A stretch of 33,097 bases of DNA from CAYMLQ01 sp964390795 (GTDB lineage: Bacteria > Verrucomicrobiota > Kiritimatiellia > RFP12 > UBA1067): positions 1 through 33,097 of the forward strand of contig CAYMLQ010000024.1 of assembly GCA_964390795.1 (NCBI GenBank), written 5' to 3'. The notes beneath the pieces are model-generated. The model did not search any database and was not told the origin of the DNA. It saw nothing but the letters and a program-made list of their open reading frames with translations. The number at the start of each line of letters is the position of its first letter. Position 1 is the stretch's first letter. Below are positions 22,991-31,459 of the stretch, in pieces. The position numbers and the translations under genes were made by a program.

Positions 22991-23977
22991 TTACTTTTCG
23001 GCGGTAGTAGAACCCTTCAGCCTCGCGATGAGGTAGTCCTGCACCGTGGCGTGCTTCACCTCGGGAGCGCCGGGGTAGACCAGCTCGCACGCGACGCCGA
23101 GGCTCTTGCAGCGCTCCTGCAATTTGACTCCGAAGTTCGACGTGTGGGTCGGATCCTTTTCTACTTTACCGAGCGCCGGAGGCGTGCCGTAGGAGAGATA
23201 GACCGGCGGGTCGTCCGTTGTCACCAGCGCATAGGGCGAGTACTCCGCGATCCACGGCAGGACCTTCTCGCGGCTTGCGAGAAACTCGTCGAACGCCTTG
23301 GCGCCGCGCCCGCCGATGCCGAACGCATGGCCGCCGTAAACGCTGTTCGGCGTCCACTCCCGCATCTGCTGCGGGTCGAGCGTGGTCTGCGCGATCGCCA
23401 CCGCCGCGCACAGCACGCGCGTGGACTCGCGGGCCACGGAATCTGCGCTCTGCGGATCGGCGAGGTCGTCATGGAACGCCAGCCACAGGCTCGAACACGC
23501 GCCCGCCGAACCTCCCGAAAGCGCGACGCGCGTCTTATCGAAGCCCCACTCGCCCGCCTTGCCGCGCAAAAACTGCAGTGCGCGGGCGGCGTCGAGGAGA
23601 CACCCCTTCACCGGCGGCACGACCTGATCGGCCGCAGCCTCCTGAATGAAGCGGTATTCCACCGAGGCCACGGAGATCCCGGCCTTGAGCATGTGCGGCA
23701 GCAGGGCGCAGAACCGCTGGTCCGTGCGGCTCCCGCCGGTCCAGCTGCCGCCGTGGATGAAGACCAGCAGCGGCGCGGGCTTCACGGAGTCGGCTTTCCA
23801 GAAGTGGAGGACCTGCTTCGGATGCTTCCCATACGCCACATCCTTGAAAGTCGGCGCCGTGATCTCCACCACGCCCTTCTCGTTGTTCACGTTCATCATC
23901 GCACCCGACGCCGCATGTGCGGAAATCGCAGTGAGCGAGGTCAGAGAAAGGGACAACAAATACCATTGAGTATTCAT
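22991..23977 (-). CDS. Secreted alpha/beta-hydrolase (BD-FAE/carboxylesterase-like)
   Basis: The 328-residue protein has a signal peptide (MNTQWYLLSLSLTSLTAISAHA). The oxyanion-hole motif FIHGGSW and the nucleophile elbow SGGSAGA (GxSxG) are those of HSL-like/BD-FAE esterases. Late PEVKHATVQDYL supplies the likely catalytic His. A central EWTPNSVYGGHAFG segment is shared with the paralogue at 31460-32467. It would remove acyl groups from polysaccharides in the periplasm (inference). Its ATG overlaps the stop codon of the upstream esterase (ATGA, 23974-23977), implying translational coupling in a sulfatase-esterase-esterase run. Confidence 0.88.
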   Translation of the reverse strand: MNTQWYLLSLSLTSLTAISAHAASGAMMNVNNEKGVVEITAPTFKDVAYGKHPKQVLHFWKADSVKPAPLLVFIHGGSWTGGSRTDQRFCALLPHMLKAGISVASVEYRFIQEAAADQVVPPVKGCLLDAARALQFLRGKAGEWGFDKTRVALSGGSAGACSSLWLAFHDDLADPQSADSVARESTRVLCAAVAIAQTTLDPQQMREWTPNSVYGGHAFGIGGRGAKAFDEFLASREKVLPWIAEYSPYALVTTDDPPVYLSYGTPPALGKVEKDPTHTSNFGVKLQERCKSLGVACELVYPGAPEVKHATVQDYLIARLKGSTTAEK

Positions 23978-25359
23978 GGATTTATTATTCCCTCAGAAGG
24001 TTGATCGATTTGAATGAGAGCGCTGGAGACCGTCACCGGACGGTCGTCGGATGCAACCGCGAACCAGTCGGCGGCCTCGGCGGGCAGCTTCGTCTCGTAG
24101 GAAGTCGCGCCCGCCTTCGCCATGGGCAGCGACTGCCACGCGCGCTTCATGACGTTGCTGTCGGCTGCAGCCCACCAGACGTCCACGTTCGTCAGTAAGC
24201 ATGGCGCGTGGACGGACACGCGCGCCACAAGCGGGTCAGCCTCCTTATCAACGGTGACACGCGGCAGCGGTTGCCCCCTGCCATTGAGATAGTAGTCGAA
24301 ATAGGGCACTTCCATGGCCAGCCAGTTGGCCCTGTTGCCGCTCGGCGTGGGAAAGGGCTGGAACGCCGTGGGCGTGAAGGGCTCGGCCTTCTCTTTCGGA
24401 AACACCGTACCGCCGGGCAGCGGCGTCCTGTGGTTCGCGTTCGGGGCGTAGAGGTGGTTCTTCTCGCCGGGAATCGCATCGAGCGTGGCCTGCACCGCGC
24501 GCGGCCAGTAGAAGAAATCGTTCGCCGCGCCTGCCGTGAAGAACGCGGCCTTGATGCCCGGCGCGCGGCGGCCCGCGTCCAGCCACCGCATCCACCGCTC
24601 GCGCTCCGGTTCCGGCATCTTGAGCAGCGTGGGCTGCTGCGAGGTGAACTCGTAGAAGCCGCAGCCGAACACCGCGAAGCCCGCGCGTACCCGGTCGCCC
24701 GCCAGACCGCAGACCATGGTGGTCATGTAGCCGCCCCACGAAATGCCGACCACGCCGACGCGCGAGCCGTCCACGCCCGGCTGGGCGCGCAGCAGGTCGA
24801 GCGACTTCACGCCGCTGATGACGGCATCGAAGAGCAGGCTCGCGGTCACGTCGGGATTCGCCACGTAGCGTCCTTCGCCATACTTCATGCCGCTCCAGCG
24901 GCCTTTGCTGTAGATGAGTTTCTTCGGCTCGCCAATGCCCGGCAGATCGGGCGCGACCGCCACATAGCCGCGCTGCGCCCAGGCGATCGCCTTCTCCGTT
25001 TCCGCGTAGCCGCCCCCGCCGTGCAGCACCAGCATGCCGGGATGCTTGCCCGGCGCCTGCGGCGTGACGATCACCGCGAGAGCCTCGGCGTCGTCGCGCA
25101 GACGGATGACCACCTGCCTCACCGTAACCCCGGCGGCAGGCGCGTTCGTGTAAGGCACCTCGCGAAGGATCTCAGGCGGCTTGCCGTCGAGGTACGGCGA
25201 GAAAGGGTCGCCGGGCTCTGCGCGGGAGGCAAAAGCAAAGAAACCGCTCGGCAGACATGCAAGCGTGAGCACAAGCGTGGCATGGGCGCCTCGCCCATGA
25301 CGGACACGGGCGAGACGCCCGTGCCACATTGACAACAGACAACGCATGGCAGACCCCAT
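23974..25359 (-). CDS. Acetylxylan-esterase/dienelactone-hydrolase-like secreted esterase
   Basis: The 461-residue protein has an alpha/beta-hydrolase core with VLHGGGGYAETEKAI (oxyanion region) and the nucleophile elbow VGISWGGYM. NANHRTPLPGG may contain the catalytic His. A C-terminal beta domain follows (FDYYLNGRGQPLPRVTV, then TNVDVWWAAAD). The ATG overlaps the sulfatase stop (TAATG, 25361-25357); ATG 25347 is an alternative with GGGG upstream. The signal peptide is abnormal: between the start and the hydrophobic core (LVLTLACLPSGFFAFASRA) lie about 20 residues (WHGRLARVRHGRGAHA) encoded by a REP pair. These give an unusually long, highly basic n-region. Export may still work through ATGs upstream of or within the repeat. 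Confidence 0.82.
   Translation of the reverse strand: MGSAMRCLLSMWHGRLARVRHGRGAHATLVLTLACLPSGFFAFASRAEPGDPFSPYLDGKPPEILREVPYTNAPAAGVTVRQVVIRLRDDAEALAVIVTPQAPGKHPGMLVLHGGGGYAETEKAIAWAQRGYVAVAPDLPGIGEPKKLIYSKGRWSGMKYGEGRYVANPDVTASLLFDAVISGVKSLDLLRAQPGVDGSRVGVVGISWGGYMTTMVCGLAGDRVRAGFAVFGCGFYEFTSQQPTLLKMPEPERERWMRWLDAGRRAPGIKAAFFTAGAANDFFYWPRAVQATLDAIPGEKNHLYAPNANHRTPLPGGTVFPKEKAEPFTPTAFQPFPTPSGNRANWLAMEVPYFDYYLNGRGQPLPRVTVDKEADPLVARVSVHAPCLLTNVDVWWAAADSNVMKRAWQSLPMAKAGATSYETKLPAEAADWFAVASDDRPVTVSSALIQIDQPSEGIINP
25279..25326 (-). repeat. Inverted REP pair inside the esterase signal-peptide region
   Basis: TGGCATGGGCG-CC-TCGCCCATG (25278-25299) and CACGGGCG-AGA-CGCCCGTGCCA (25305-25326) are two hairpins of the GGCACGGGCG family in opposite orientation, as at 27063-27113. 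Both are translated in frame near the N-terminus of the esterase. Confidence 0.85.
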
Positions 25360-27029
25360 TATTCTTTTATCTTCAGTTTCGGCGGATTCGGCACCGAACC
25401 GCGGATGAACTCTTCTTTGCTCACCACCCCGTCCTTATCGGCGTCGCGCGCCGCGAACCACGCGGCCGCCTCTTCGGGATCGCGCTTCGCCGCAAACTCC
25501 GTCTTGTCCAACTTGCCGTCTCGGTTCAGGTCGAGCCTTTCAAACAACTGCGCCCGTTCGGGACTCGTCTCTTTCTCCGCTTTGGCTGCCGCCTTCTTGG
25601 GGTCGCTCGCGATGGGCAGCGGCAGATAGTCGAAGTCGAGAATCATCTTGCGCTGCAGCGCCTCTTTGAGTTCCAGCGTCACGTCCGCCAGCTCTTTGCG
25701 CCCGTACAGGTTGATCAGTTCGCTCGGATCGCTCTCCAGATCATACAGCTCGTAGACCGGCCGCGGGCTTGTGAAGTAGAGCGACTCGAACTCGGTCGCA
25801 AGACTATTTGCTTCATGCGCCTTGACCATCTCCTGCCAGCCCGGATCGCCCGTGCTGTCCACCGGCGTGTAGACCAGGTTGGGCGTGACGTTGTAGATCA
25901 GCTTGTGGCGCGCGCTGCGCGCACAGCGGCTGTAATCCACGCTGCTCGCCTTGGTGCGCTCGTCGAACGTCGCGCCGCCGTGCGGGCCGCGCTCGCCGAA
26001 GATATGCGTGCGCTCGGAGGGAAACGTCTCGCCGCGCAGCAGCGGCAGGAAGCTCACACCGCTGACGCGCTCGGGCACCTTGAGCCCTGCGGCCTCGAGG
26101 CAGGTCGGTGCGATGTCCTCGCCGGAGACCAGCGCACGCGACTCGCCGCCCGGCTTGACTACGCCCGGCCACCACGCCAGCAGCGGCACGTTCAGGCCGG
26201 GATCATGCAGCGTCCCCTTGCCGCTCGGGAACGCCATGCCGTTATCGCCCATAAAGATCACCAGCGTGTTCTCCAACCCAGCCCGCTCCTTGACCACCTC
26301 CAGCACCGTTTGAAACGCCTTGTCGGCGTTCTGGATTTCGCCCAGATACCGCGACAGGTCGCCGCGTACGCCCGGCAGGTCGGGCAGGAACCCCGGCACG
26401 CGCACGTTCGCGGGATCGGGCGGGTTCTCGCCGCTAGCCCACGGGTGGTGCGGGTCGCTGAAGTTCACCCATAGGAAGAAAGGCTTCTCCTTGGGACGCT
26501 GGTCGAAGTATTCCCGCATCTTCTCCGGTATCAGCCCCTGCGCAGACGAGCTGACGTAGTCGAAGCGCTCGGGGAACGTCCGCAGCCCCTTCTCCTCAAA
26601 CACCCGGTCGCTCACTTCAGGCCCGCGCCCGGAGCCATCGAGGTGGTAGCTCCGGCCCAGCACGCCGACGAAGTAGCCGCCCTCCTTGCGCAGAATCTCG
26701 GGAAACGTCACCTCCTCGCGCGGCAGCGGGGCGCTGAAGCGCGTGATGCGGCAGGCCACGGGCGAGCGGCCGGTCATGATCGACGCCCGCGACGGTACGC
26801 ACTGCGGCGCGGTGGTGAACATGCGGTGAAACTTGATGCCCTCTGAGGCGAGACGGTCCAGATTCGGCGTCTTCAACGCCGGCTCGCCATAACACCCGAG
26901 GTACGGATAGCTGTGATCGTCCGAGAGCACGAACAGGATGTTGGGCGGAGCGTTCGTGCCTTCGGCTGCATGCAGAACAAAGGCCGTCGCGAACAGCGCG
27001 GCTGCCGTGCTTTGAATTGCGCGTCTCAT
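25359..27029 (-). CDS. Secreted type I sulfatase with C-terminal EF-hand pair
   Basis: The 556-residue protein has signal peptide MRRAIQSTAAALFATAFVLHAAEG. Metal-binding Asp37-Asp38 lie in LSDDHS. The sulfatase signature CVPSRASIMTGRSP places the formylglycine precursor at Cys77. GDNGMAF, TCLEAAG and FGERGPHG segments are typical of the S1 fold. Residues about 495-550 contain two EF-hand loops (DLNRDGKLDKTE and DADKDGVVSKEE), suggesting Ca2+-linked stabilisation. The enzyme would hydrolyse sulfate esters of a polysaccharide; substrate and S1 subfamily cannot be assigned by eye. Cys77 needs oxidation by FGE or anSME, and neither is in the window. GAGGAG lies 6 nt upstream of the ATG. It is the first gene of a tightly overlapping three-gene run. 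Confidence 0.93.
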   Translation of the reverse strand: MRRAIQSTAAALFATAFVLHAAEGTNAPPNILFVLSDDHSYPYLGCYGEPALKTPNLDRLASEGIKFHRMFTTAPQCVPSRASIMTGRSPVACRITRFSAPLPREEVTFPEILRKEGGYFVGVLGRSYHLDGSGRGPEVSDRVFEEKGLRTFPERFDYVSSSAQGLIPEKMREYFDQRPKEKPFFLWVNFSDPHHPWASGENPPDPANVRVPGFLPDLPGVRGDLSRYLGEIQNADKAFQTVLEVVKERAGLENTLVIFMGDNGMAFPSGKGTLHDPGLNVPLLAWWPGVVKPGGESRALVSGEDIAPTCLEAAGLKVPERVSGVSFLPLLRGETFPSERTHIFGERGPHGGATFDERTKASSVDYSRCARSARHKLIYNVTPNLVYTPVDSTGDPGWQEMVKAHEANSLATEFESLYFTSPRPVYELYDLESDPSELINLYGRKELADVTLELKEALQRKMILDFDYLPLPIASDPKKAAAKAEKETSPERAQLFERLDLNRDGKLDKTEFAAKRDPEEAAAWFAARDADKDGVVSKEEFIRGSVPNPPKLKIKE

Positions 27030-27062
27030 GAATACTCCTCGGTTATTTATTGTGAGCTATTC

Positions 27063-27113
27063 TGTGGCATGGGCGTCCCGCCCATAATACACGGGCGGGA
27101 CGCCCGTGCCACA
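27063..27113. repeat. Inverted REP pair between hydrolase and sulfatase genes
   Basis: TGTGGCATGGGCG-TCC-CGCCCAT, AATA, then CACGGGCG-GGA-CGCCCGTGCCACA. The outer ends TGTGGCA/TGCCACA are also complementary, so the whole 51-bp unit can fold as one long hairpin. It lies just downstream of the BPSS1187-like stop codon and upstream of the sulfatase. Confidence 0.88.
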
Positions 27114-27117
27114 GGAC

Positions 27118-28110
27118 CTACTCGACGGGATGTGTGAACAGATAACGCCACACCGGCTCGTGAGCGACCTGCCCCGAAGCGTTCTTCACGGCCGCGCCGC
27201 CCGGCGTGACGCAACTGTGCGCGCGTTTGGCGTCGCCTTTCACGTCAGCGGCGGTGATGAGCCGGCGCGAGTTGCCGTAAGGCGTCTGCGCCCTATCAAC
27301 GTCAACAACGGGGCCGAACTGCGCGAGCCCCAGCATCTCCCAAGAACGGTCATAGTGGTGCCCTGTCCAGCCGCCGTCCAGAACATGACTGAAGCCGAAG
27401 AATCGGTTCCGAGGCGTGGCGGAGGGCAAGGCCTGCCACCGCTCGTACTGGTCGCGCGGCCCGCAGAACATCACCACCCGGTCCACGCGCTGATGCTTGG
27501 CGAACCGCGCCGCCGTTGTTGAGCCGTGTGAAGCGCCCGCCATGATCACGAGGTTCCAGCGCAGAGCCTTCCGGTCGTCCGACAGAAACTGCTCCCAGCG
27601 TCCCTGCGGATTCTGCTTCGCGAGCCATTTCACAAACTGCAGCGCACGCTCCATCATGCCGTCCGGCTTGGGGATGCTGACCGCCTCGCTGAAATCTTCG
27701 CCTGTCGCGGCCTCAAGCCGGATCTTGCCGAGATACAGCTCGTCCGCCGGAGGCGGCTCCTTGCCGAACTGGGCGAACCAGCCGTTCGCATAATGCACGC
27801 GGATGGCGTGCAGTCCGTAACTGTTCAGACGTTCGAAGAGCGGCGTGCTCGGGCCCATCAGCCAGACCACCAGCCGGCCCTGCGGCGGCACGCGCGTGTC
27901 TACCGAGGCGTGTTCGAGATCCGCCGGCTTCCCGTCTTTCTCGAAAACAAAATTGATTTCGGGATGCGACCGCGTCCGCGGGTCGAGCTGGCTCGCCCGG
28001 GCGCTTAGCTCATAGCGCTGCGGCGAAGGGTCGCCGAACGCAGGCGCTGCCTGCGCAGCCGCGTACGCGGCGCTGAGGGTCACAAGCAACACAGAAAGGG
28101 ATATTGTCAT
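27118..28110 (-). CDS. Secreted alpha/beta-hydrolase-like protein (BPSS1187-like)
   Basis: The 330-residue protein has a signal peptide (MTISLSVLLVTLSAAYAAAQA). The segment LVIMAGASHGSTTAARFAKH carries a GxSxG-type nucleophile elbow (GASHG), and RVVMFCGPRDQYERW follows as the next strand. The N-terminal RYELSARASQLDPRTRSHPE and VPPQGRLVVWLMGPS recall the BPSS1187 family, a loosely characterised alpha/beta-hydrolase group. Family assignment is from memory of its motifs and is moderate. Function is probably hydrolysis of an ester in the periplasm. GAGG lies 8 nt upstream of the ATG. The GH36-like gene upstream ends 36 bp before this start, so co-transcription is likely. Confidence 0.7.
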   Translation of the reverse strand: MTISLSVLLVTLSAAYAAAQAAPAFGDPSPQRYELSARASQLDPRTRSHPEINFVFEKDGKPADLEHASVDTRVPPQGRLVVWLMGPSTPLFERLNSYGLHAIRVHYANGWFAQFGKEPPPADELYLGKIRLEAATGEDFSEAVSIPKPDGMMERALQFVKWLAKQNPQGRWEQFLSDDRKALRWNLVIMAGASHGSTTAARFAKHQRVDRVVMFCGPRDQYERWQALPSATPRNRFFGFSHVLDGGWTGHHYDRSWEMLGLAQFGPVVDVDRAQTPYGNSRRLITAADVKGDAKRAHSCVTPGGAAVKNASGQVAHEPVWRYLFTHPVE

Positions 28111-28146
28111 TTTGTCTGCCTCGCAACAACTAACTAAAAGCGCGGC

Positions 28147-30558
28147 TCACCGCAGGTTCGCCCTCCGCGCCGTGTACCGCCCTTCGATCAGAAGCGTGCC
28201 GTCGGGCTTGAGCTCGTGACGGTAACGCCCCTCCACGACGAGGCTGTTCGTACCGGAGGGTGCGAATGGCTTCGTCCAGACCTCCGCCCCGCCTTGGCGC
28301 AGCACGCACATGCCGTCCTTGTTGAACTCGCGCGTGTAGGCCCCGCCGCCGGAAGTATACTCCCACACGCCAAGGAGCGCGTGGTCGCCGACCGGCACGG
28401 CGACCGGCGAAGGCTCTGGCTTGTAGTCTTCTGCGGTCCAGCCCTGCAAGCGCTTGAGCGCGGCCCACTCCTTCGGCTGCACGTCGAAATTGAGGATGCG
28501 GATCTCGCGCGGCTCCAGCGCCAGCTCAAGCGTGGTTCCTGCGTAGACAACCTCTGGAAGCCCCCGCGCGCTTCCCTCCAGCGGCGAACCCACGTGGAAC
28601 ATCCCGCCGCCCGGCGGCAGCCCGAAGGTGCGGTCCAGCTTGACGGTGTAAGTCCGTAATGTGTCCGCGGGATTGTGTACGGACACATACCCTTGATCGC
28701 CCTGCCACGCCGTGTAGCCGTACACCTCGCCTGCGCCGGGGTTGCCGCCGTGCATGCGCGCCCGGCCAAAGGTCGGGAACACCTCGTAAGCCCACTGCAA
28801 GCCCTCGGCCAGCACGTCCCAGTCGTAGGCGGCCAGCTTGTCCGGCTTGATATACAGCTCGACAAAGCCGGTGCCGCGCGACAGGTTCATGTAGAGGTAC
28901 TTCCGGAACGCCTCCTTCGTCTCCTTGCTGTTCAGTTTCTTAGGTTCGTGGTTGAAGACCGCGCTCAGGGGAAACTGCGCGTTCTGCCGCGTCCAGAACT
29001 CGTGATAGCGTTCGTCGCGGTACACCAGCTCCGCCGTGCGCGAACTGCCGCCCGCCGCGTCACCGGCGTTAATCATCCAGACCGCATCGACGTACATCAG
29101 CCACCACGGGCTCAGCCACGCGCCGTTCGAGATCAGCAGGAACACCTCCGGATTGACCTCCGCCTGCTTCTTGAAGATCTGGATCAGCCGCTCCGTTCCC
29201 GCCGTCAGATAGTAGATCTTCAGCTCGTCGTACTTCGGATCGTTCAGCCGCTTGTCGCCCGACTTCACCCCGTCGAGCCCGAGCTGCGGCAGCGCGGGCA
29301 ACCCGTAGCGTTCGCCGTGCAGTTCGAAATTACGGAGGTTCAGGTGGCCGAAGAGGCCGTCCAACTTGAAAAAAACGACACCCTGCCGGGTCAGCTCGAC
29401 CATGCGCGCCTCCAGCGCGTCCATGTACTTCGGCCCGGCCAGGGACATCCAGTCGTCGAGCGCCTCAAAGCCCTTCTCCCGCAATTTTGGGACTTGCCGA
29501 CTCGCGCCGAACAGACACCCCGGGCTCAGCCACAGTCCGAGCTTTGAACCCGACGCCTTCACCGCTGCCAGCGTGGAGGCGAAGTCCGGGTCGAACTTGC
29601 CGTTCACCTTCCATACCTTGTCAGACCAGTCAGCCTGCGTGTCCTGCCACCCGTCGTCGACCACGTATGCGCTCAGAGGCCGGCACCCGCGCGCGACCAC
29701 CAGCTCCTGATGGATCTTAGCCACGCTTTCGGCGAAGTTCTCCTTCGTCACGCCGCCCCCGCGGTCGAACCACGAGTTGAACTGCACTTGCAACCGCAAC
29801 GGCCGGACGCGCACGCGCTCGATGTAATCGAAGAAGGCATCCTTCACTAACGCCGGATCGTCCGCCACGCCCATCACGGACGTGTACGTCGTATAGGGGG
29901 TGCCCGCCTCAAGTTTCCGCCCCCATAGGTAACCCACGGTCAAGGTCCCGTCAACGACGCGGTTATCGGCGGCGGGGAACTCGACGCCCCAGAAGGTCGC
30001 GCTCTTCTGCCCATAGAGCGGCTGGCCCAGCCCCGGGCTCCATTTGCCCGGCGCGTTGGCGGTGACCTCGCGCACCGTGTAGGGCTGATAGGCGTCCGGA
30101 AGGCTCAGCGCCTCCACGTCGATCCGTTCCAGCGTCAGAGGCCGGGCGCTCGTGACCGTCAGCCGCTTGCGCAGATAGAAATCGCCCTCAGCAAGCTCGT
30201 ACTGGACCTCCGCCTGTAACTGCCGCGCGGCGCACTCGAGCGAATAGGTCAGCCGCCGGTCTGAAGCCGCGACCTTGGTAACGAGGAAGTCCGCCGCACA
30301 CAGCGTAAAGGCGGTCTCCGGTCGGCTCGTGCCCTGCGACAGCCGCACCTTAAACTCGGGGGCGGCGGCGGGCTGGACGGTCAGCCCGATGCGCTTGTTC
30401 GTGATGTCAACCGTCCGCAGGACGCCGCCCTCGGTCGAGAAGGCACGCCGGAGAAACGCGTTCTCTAAGACCTGACGCTCCCCCTCGGCCGCGAAGGCAC
30501 ACGCCACCGAGAATGCGCTCGTCGCGAGCGCCCAGAACCTGATATCCCGCAACCCCAT
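28147..30558 (-). CDS. Secreted GH36-like (clan GH-D) glycoside hydrolase
   Basis: The 803-residue protein has a signal peptide ending near ACAFAAEG. The N-terminal super-sandwich domain (about 25-270) is followed by a TIM barrel with QFNSWFDRGGG, YVVDDGWQDTQ, SKLGLWLSPGCLFG and GVVFFKLDGLFG, where Asp400 matches the clan-D nucleophile. LLISNGAWLSPWWLMY and VDAVWMINAGD are downstream barrel strands, and a C-terminal beta region with a further small domain (about 715-803) ends the protein. Specificity is unknown; alpha-galactosidase is the default family activity. GGGAGG lies 5 nt upstream of the ATG. It differs clearly from the GH36-like protein at 6791-8815, so the two are not a recent duplication. 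Confidence 0.82.
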   Translation of the reverse strand: MGLRDIRFWALATSAFSVACAFAAEGERQVLENAFLRRAFSTEGGVLRTVDITNKRIGLTVQPAAAPEFKVRLSQGTSRPETAFTLCAADFLVTKVAASDRRLTYSLECAARQLQAEVQYELAEGDFYLRKRLTVTSARPLTLERIDVEALSLPDAYQPYTVREVTANAPGKWSPGLGQPLYGQKSATFWGVEFPAADNRVVDGTLTVGYLWGRKLEAGTPYTTYTSVMGVADDPALVKDAFFDYIERVRVRPLRLQVQFNSWFDRGGGVTKENFAESVAKIHQELVVARGCRPLSAYVVDDGWQDTQADWSDKVWKVNGKFDPDFASTLAAVKASGSKLGLWLSPGCLFGASRQVPKLREKGFEALDDWMSLAGPKYMDALEARMVELTRQGVVFFKLDGLFGHLNLRNFELHGERYGLPALPQLGLDGVKSGDKRLNDPKYDELKIYYLTAGTERLIQIFKKQAEVNPEVFLLISNGAWLSPWWLMYVDAVWMINAGDAAGGSSRTAELVYRDERYHEFWTRQNAQFPLSAVFNHEPKKLNSKETKEAFRKYLYMNLSRGTGFVELYIKPDKLAAYDWDVLAEGLQWAYEVFPTFGRARMHGGNPGAGEVYGYTAWQGDQGYVSVHNPADTLRTYTVKLDRTFGLPPGGGMFHVGSPLEGSARGLPEVVYAGTTLELALEPREIRILNFDVQPKEWAALKRLQGWTAEDYKPEPSPVAVPVGDHALLGVWEYTSGGGAYTREFNKDGMCVLRQGGAEVWTKPFAPSGTNSLVVEGRYRHELKPDGTLLIEGRYTARRANLR

Positions 30559-30650
30559 CTCCGCCTCCCATCCTTCGGCCTGTTTCTAAAAGATATACCT
30601 CAATTTTGGTGAGAACCGGCAATAAAGTCCAGTTCGTTTTCCTCGTTTCC

Positions 30651-30668
30651 TGGACCGAAAGCGGTCCA
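30651..30668. repeat. Hairpin downstream of the 30676-31455 reading frame
   Basis: TGGACCG-AAAG-CGGTCCA is a perfect 7-bp stem extendable by flanking CC/GG. It sits 8 bp beyond the stop codon at 30676. There is no T-run. It could mark the 3' end of that transcript. Confidence 0.45.
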
Positions 30669-30675
30669 CCAGGCA

Positions 30676-31455
30676 CTAATCCGGCCCGCCAATCGCCCAG
30701 CGCCCTTCGCCCGTGGATCGTACGACCACGGGGTTGCCGTTGATCCGCGCGGCGAGGTTGGGAACGGTGCCTTCAAAGCGCCCAGAGAAGGACTCCGCGT
30801 CAGCGTCCACCTGCACGCCGCCATCGGGCCTCCGCGAAAGCTCGACCTTGCCGAACGGAAACGAATCGAACACCAGCCGCCCTGCCGGGCAGCCCACCGT
30901 CAGCGGCAGCGCGTCGTCAGGATTCGGCTGATAAGCCACCCACGTCCCCGAAGGCTCGCAGGCCAGCAGCCATGCCGTCTTGCCGGGCAAGGTCTGAAGC
31001 GTCGCGCCCCTCACAGCCAGCCTCCCGCTGTCGCCGACCGCGAACTCGGGCGACTGCGCGAAGCGCGGCCACGGATCGTCGCGGCCGAGCCACTCGCTGG
31101 GCGCCATGCGGCTGCCCGGGCCGGTGATGCGCTCAAGCGCCGGCGACCAGGTGAGGAAGCGGTTGAGCCACAGCCGTTCCTGGATCAGCCGCGCCATCCG
31201 CCGCAGGCGCGGATCGGGAACATGCCGTTTGATGACGGCCCAACTCGCGGTGCCGTTCCAATGGCTCTCCAGCAGGTTGAACTCCCCCATATCGCCGGTG
31301 CAGTTCATATGGGCCAGTTCGGCCTTCAGCGCCTGTTCTCCCGCAGCCTTGCACTTCGGGTCGTCGATCAGCGCCGGCGCCAGCACCAGCGGCGTGAGAT
31401 AGCTTCCAGACACCTGTTCCTCATTCCTTGCAGCGCCTTTCCCAACCTGACACAC
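30676..31455 (-). pseudogene. Probable 5'-truncated fragment of a larger enzyme
   Basis: The reading frame encodes up to 259 residues (from GTG 31455), or 245 from GTG 31413, which has GAGGAACA just upstream. Neither start gives a signal peptide, although almost all neighbours are secreted. The first half (LVLAPALIDDPKCKAAGEQALKA-type helices, then MGEFNLLESHWNGTASWAVIK) looks like the C-terminal part of an alpha/alpha-toroid domain. The second half is a beta-rich domain. I infer that the N-terminal part of a protein of roughly 600 residues or more is missing. It begins 4 bp after the stop codon of the upstream esterase, consistent with a rearrangement junction. Family not recognised. Confidence 0.5.
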
Positions 31456-31459
31456 GTTA

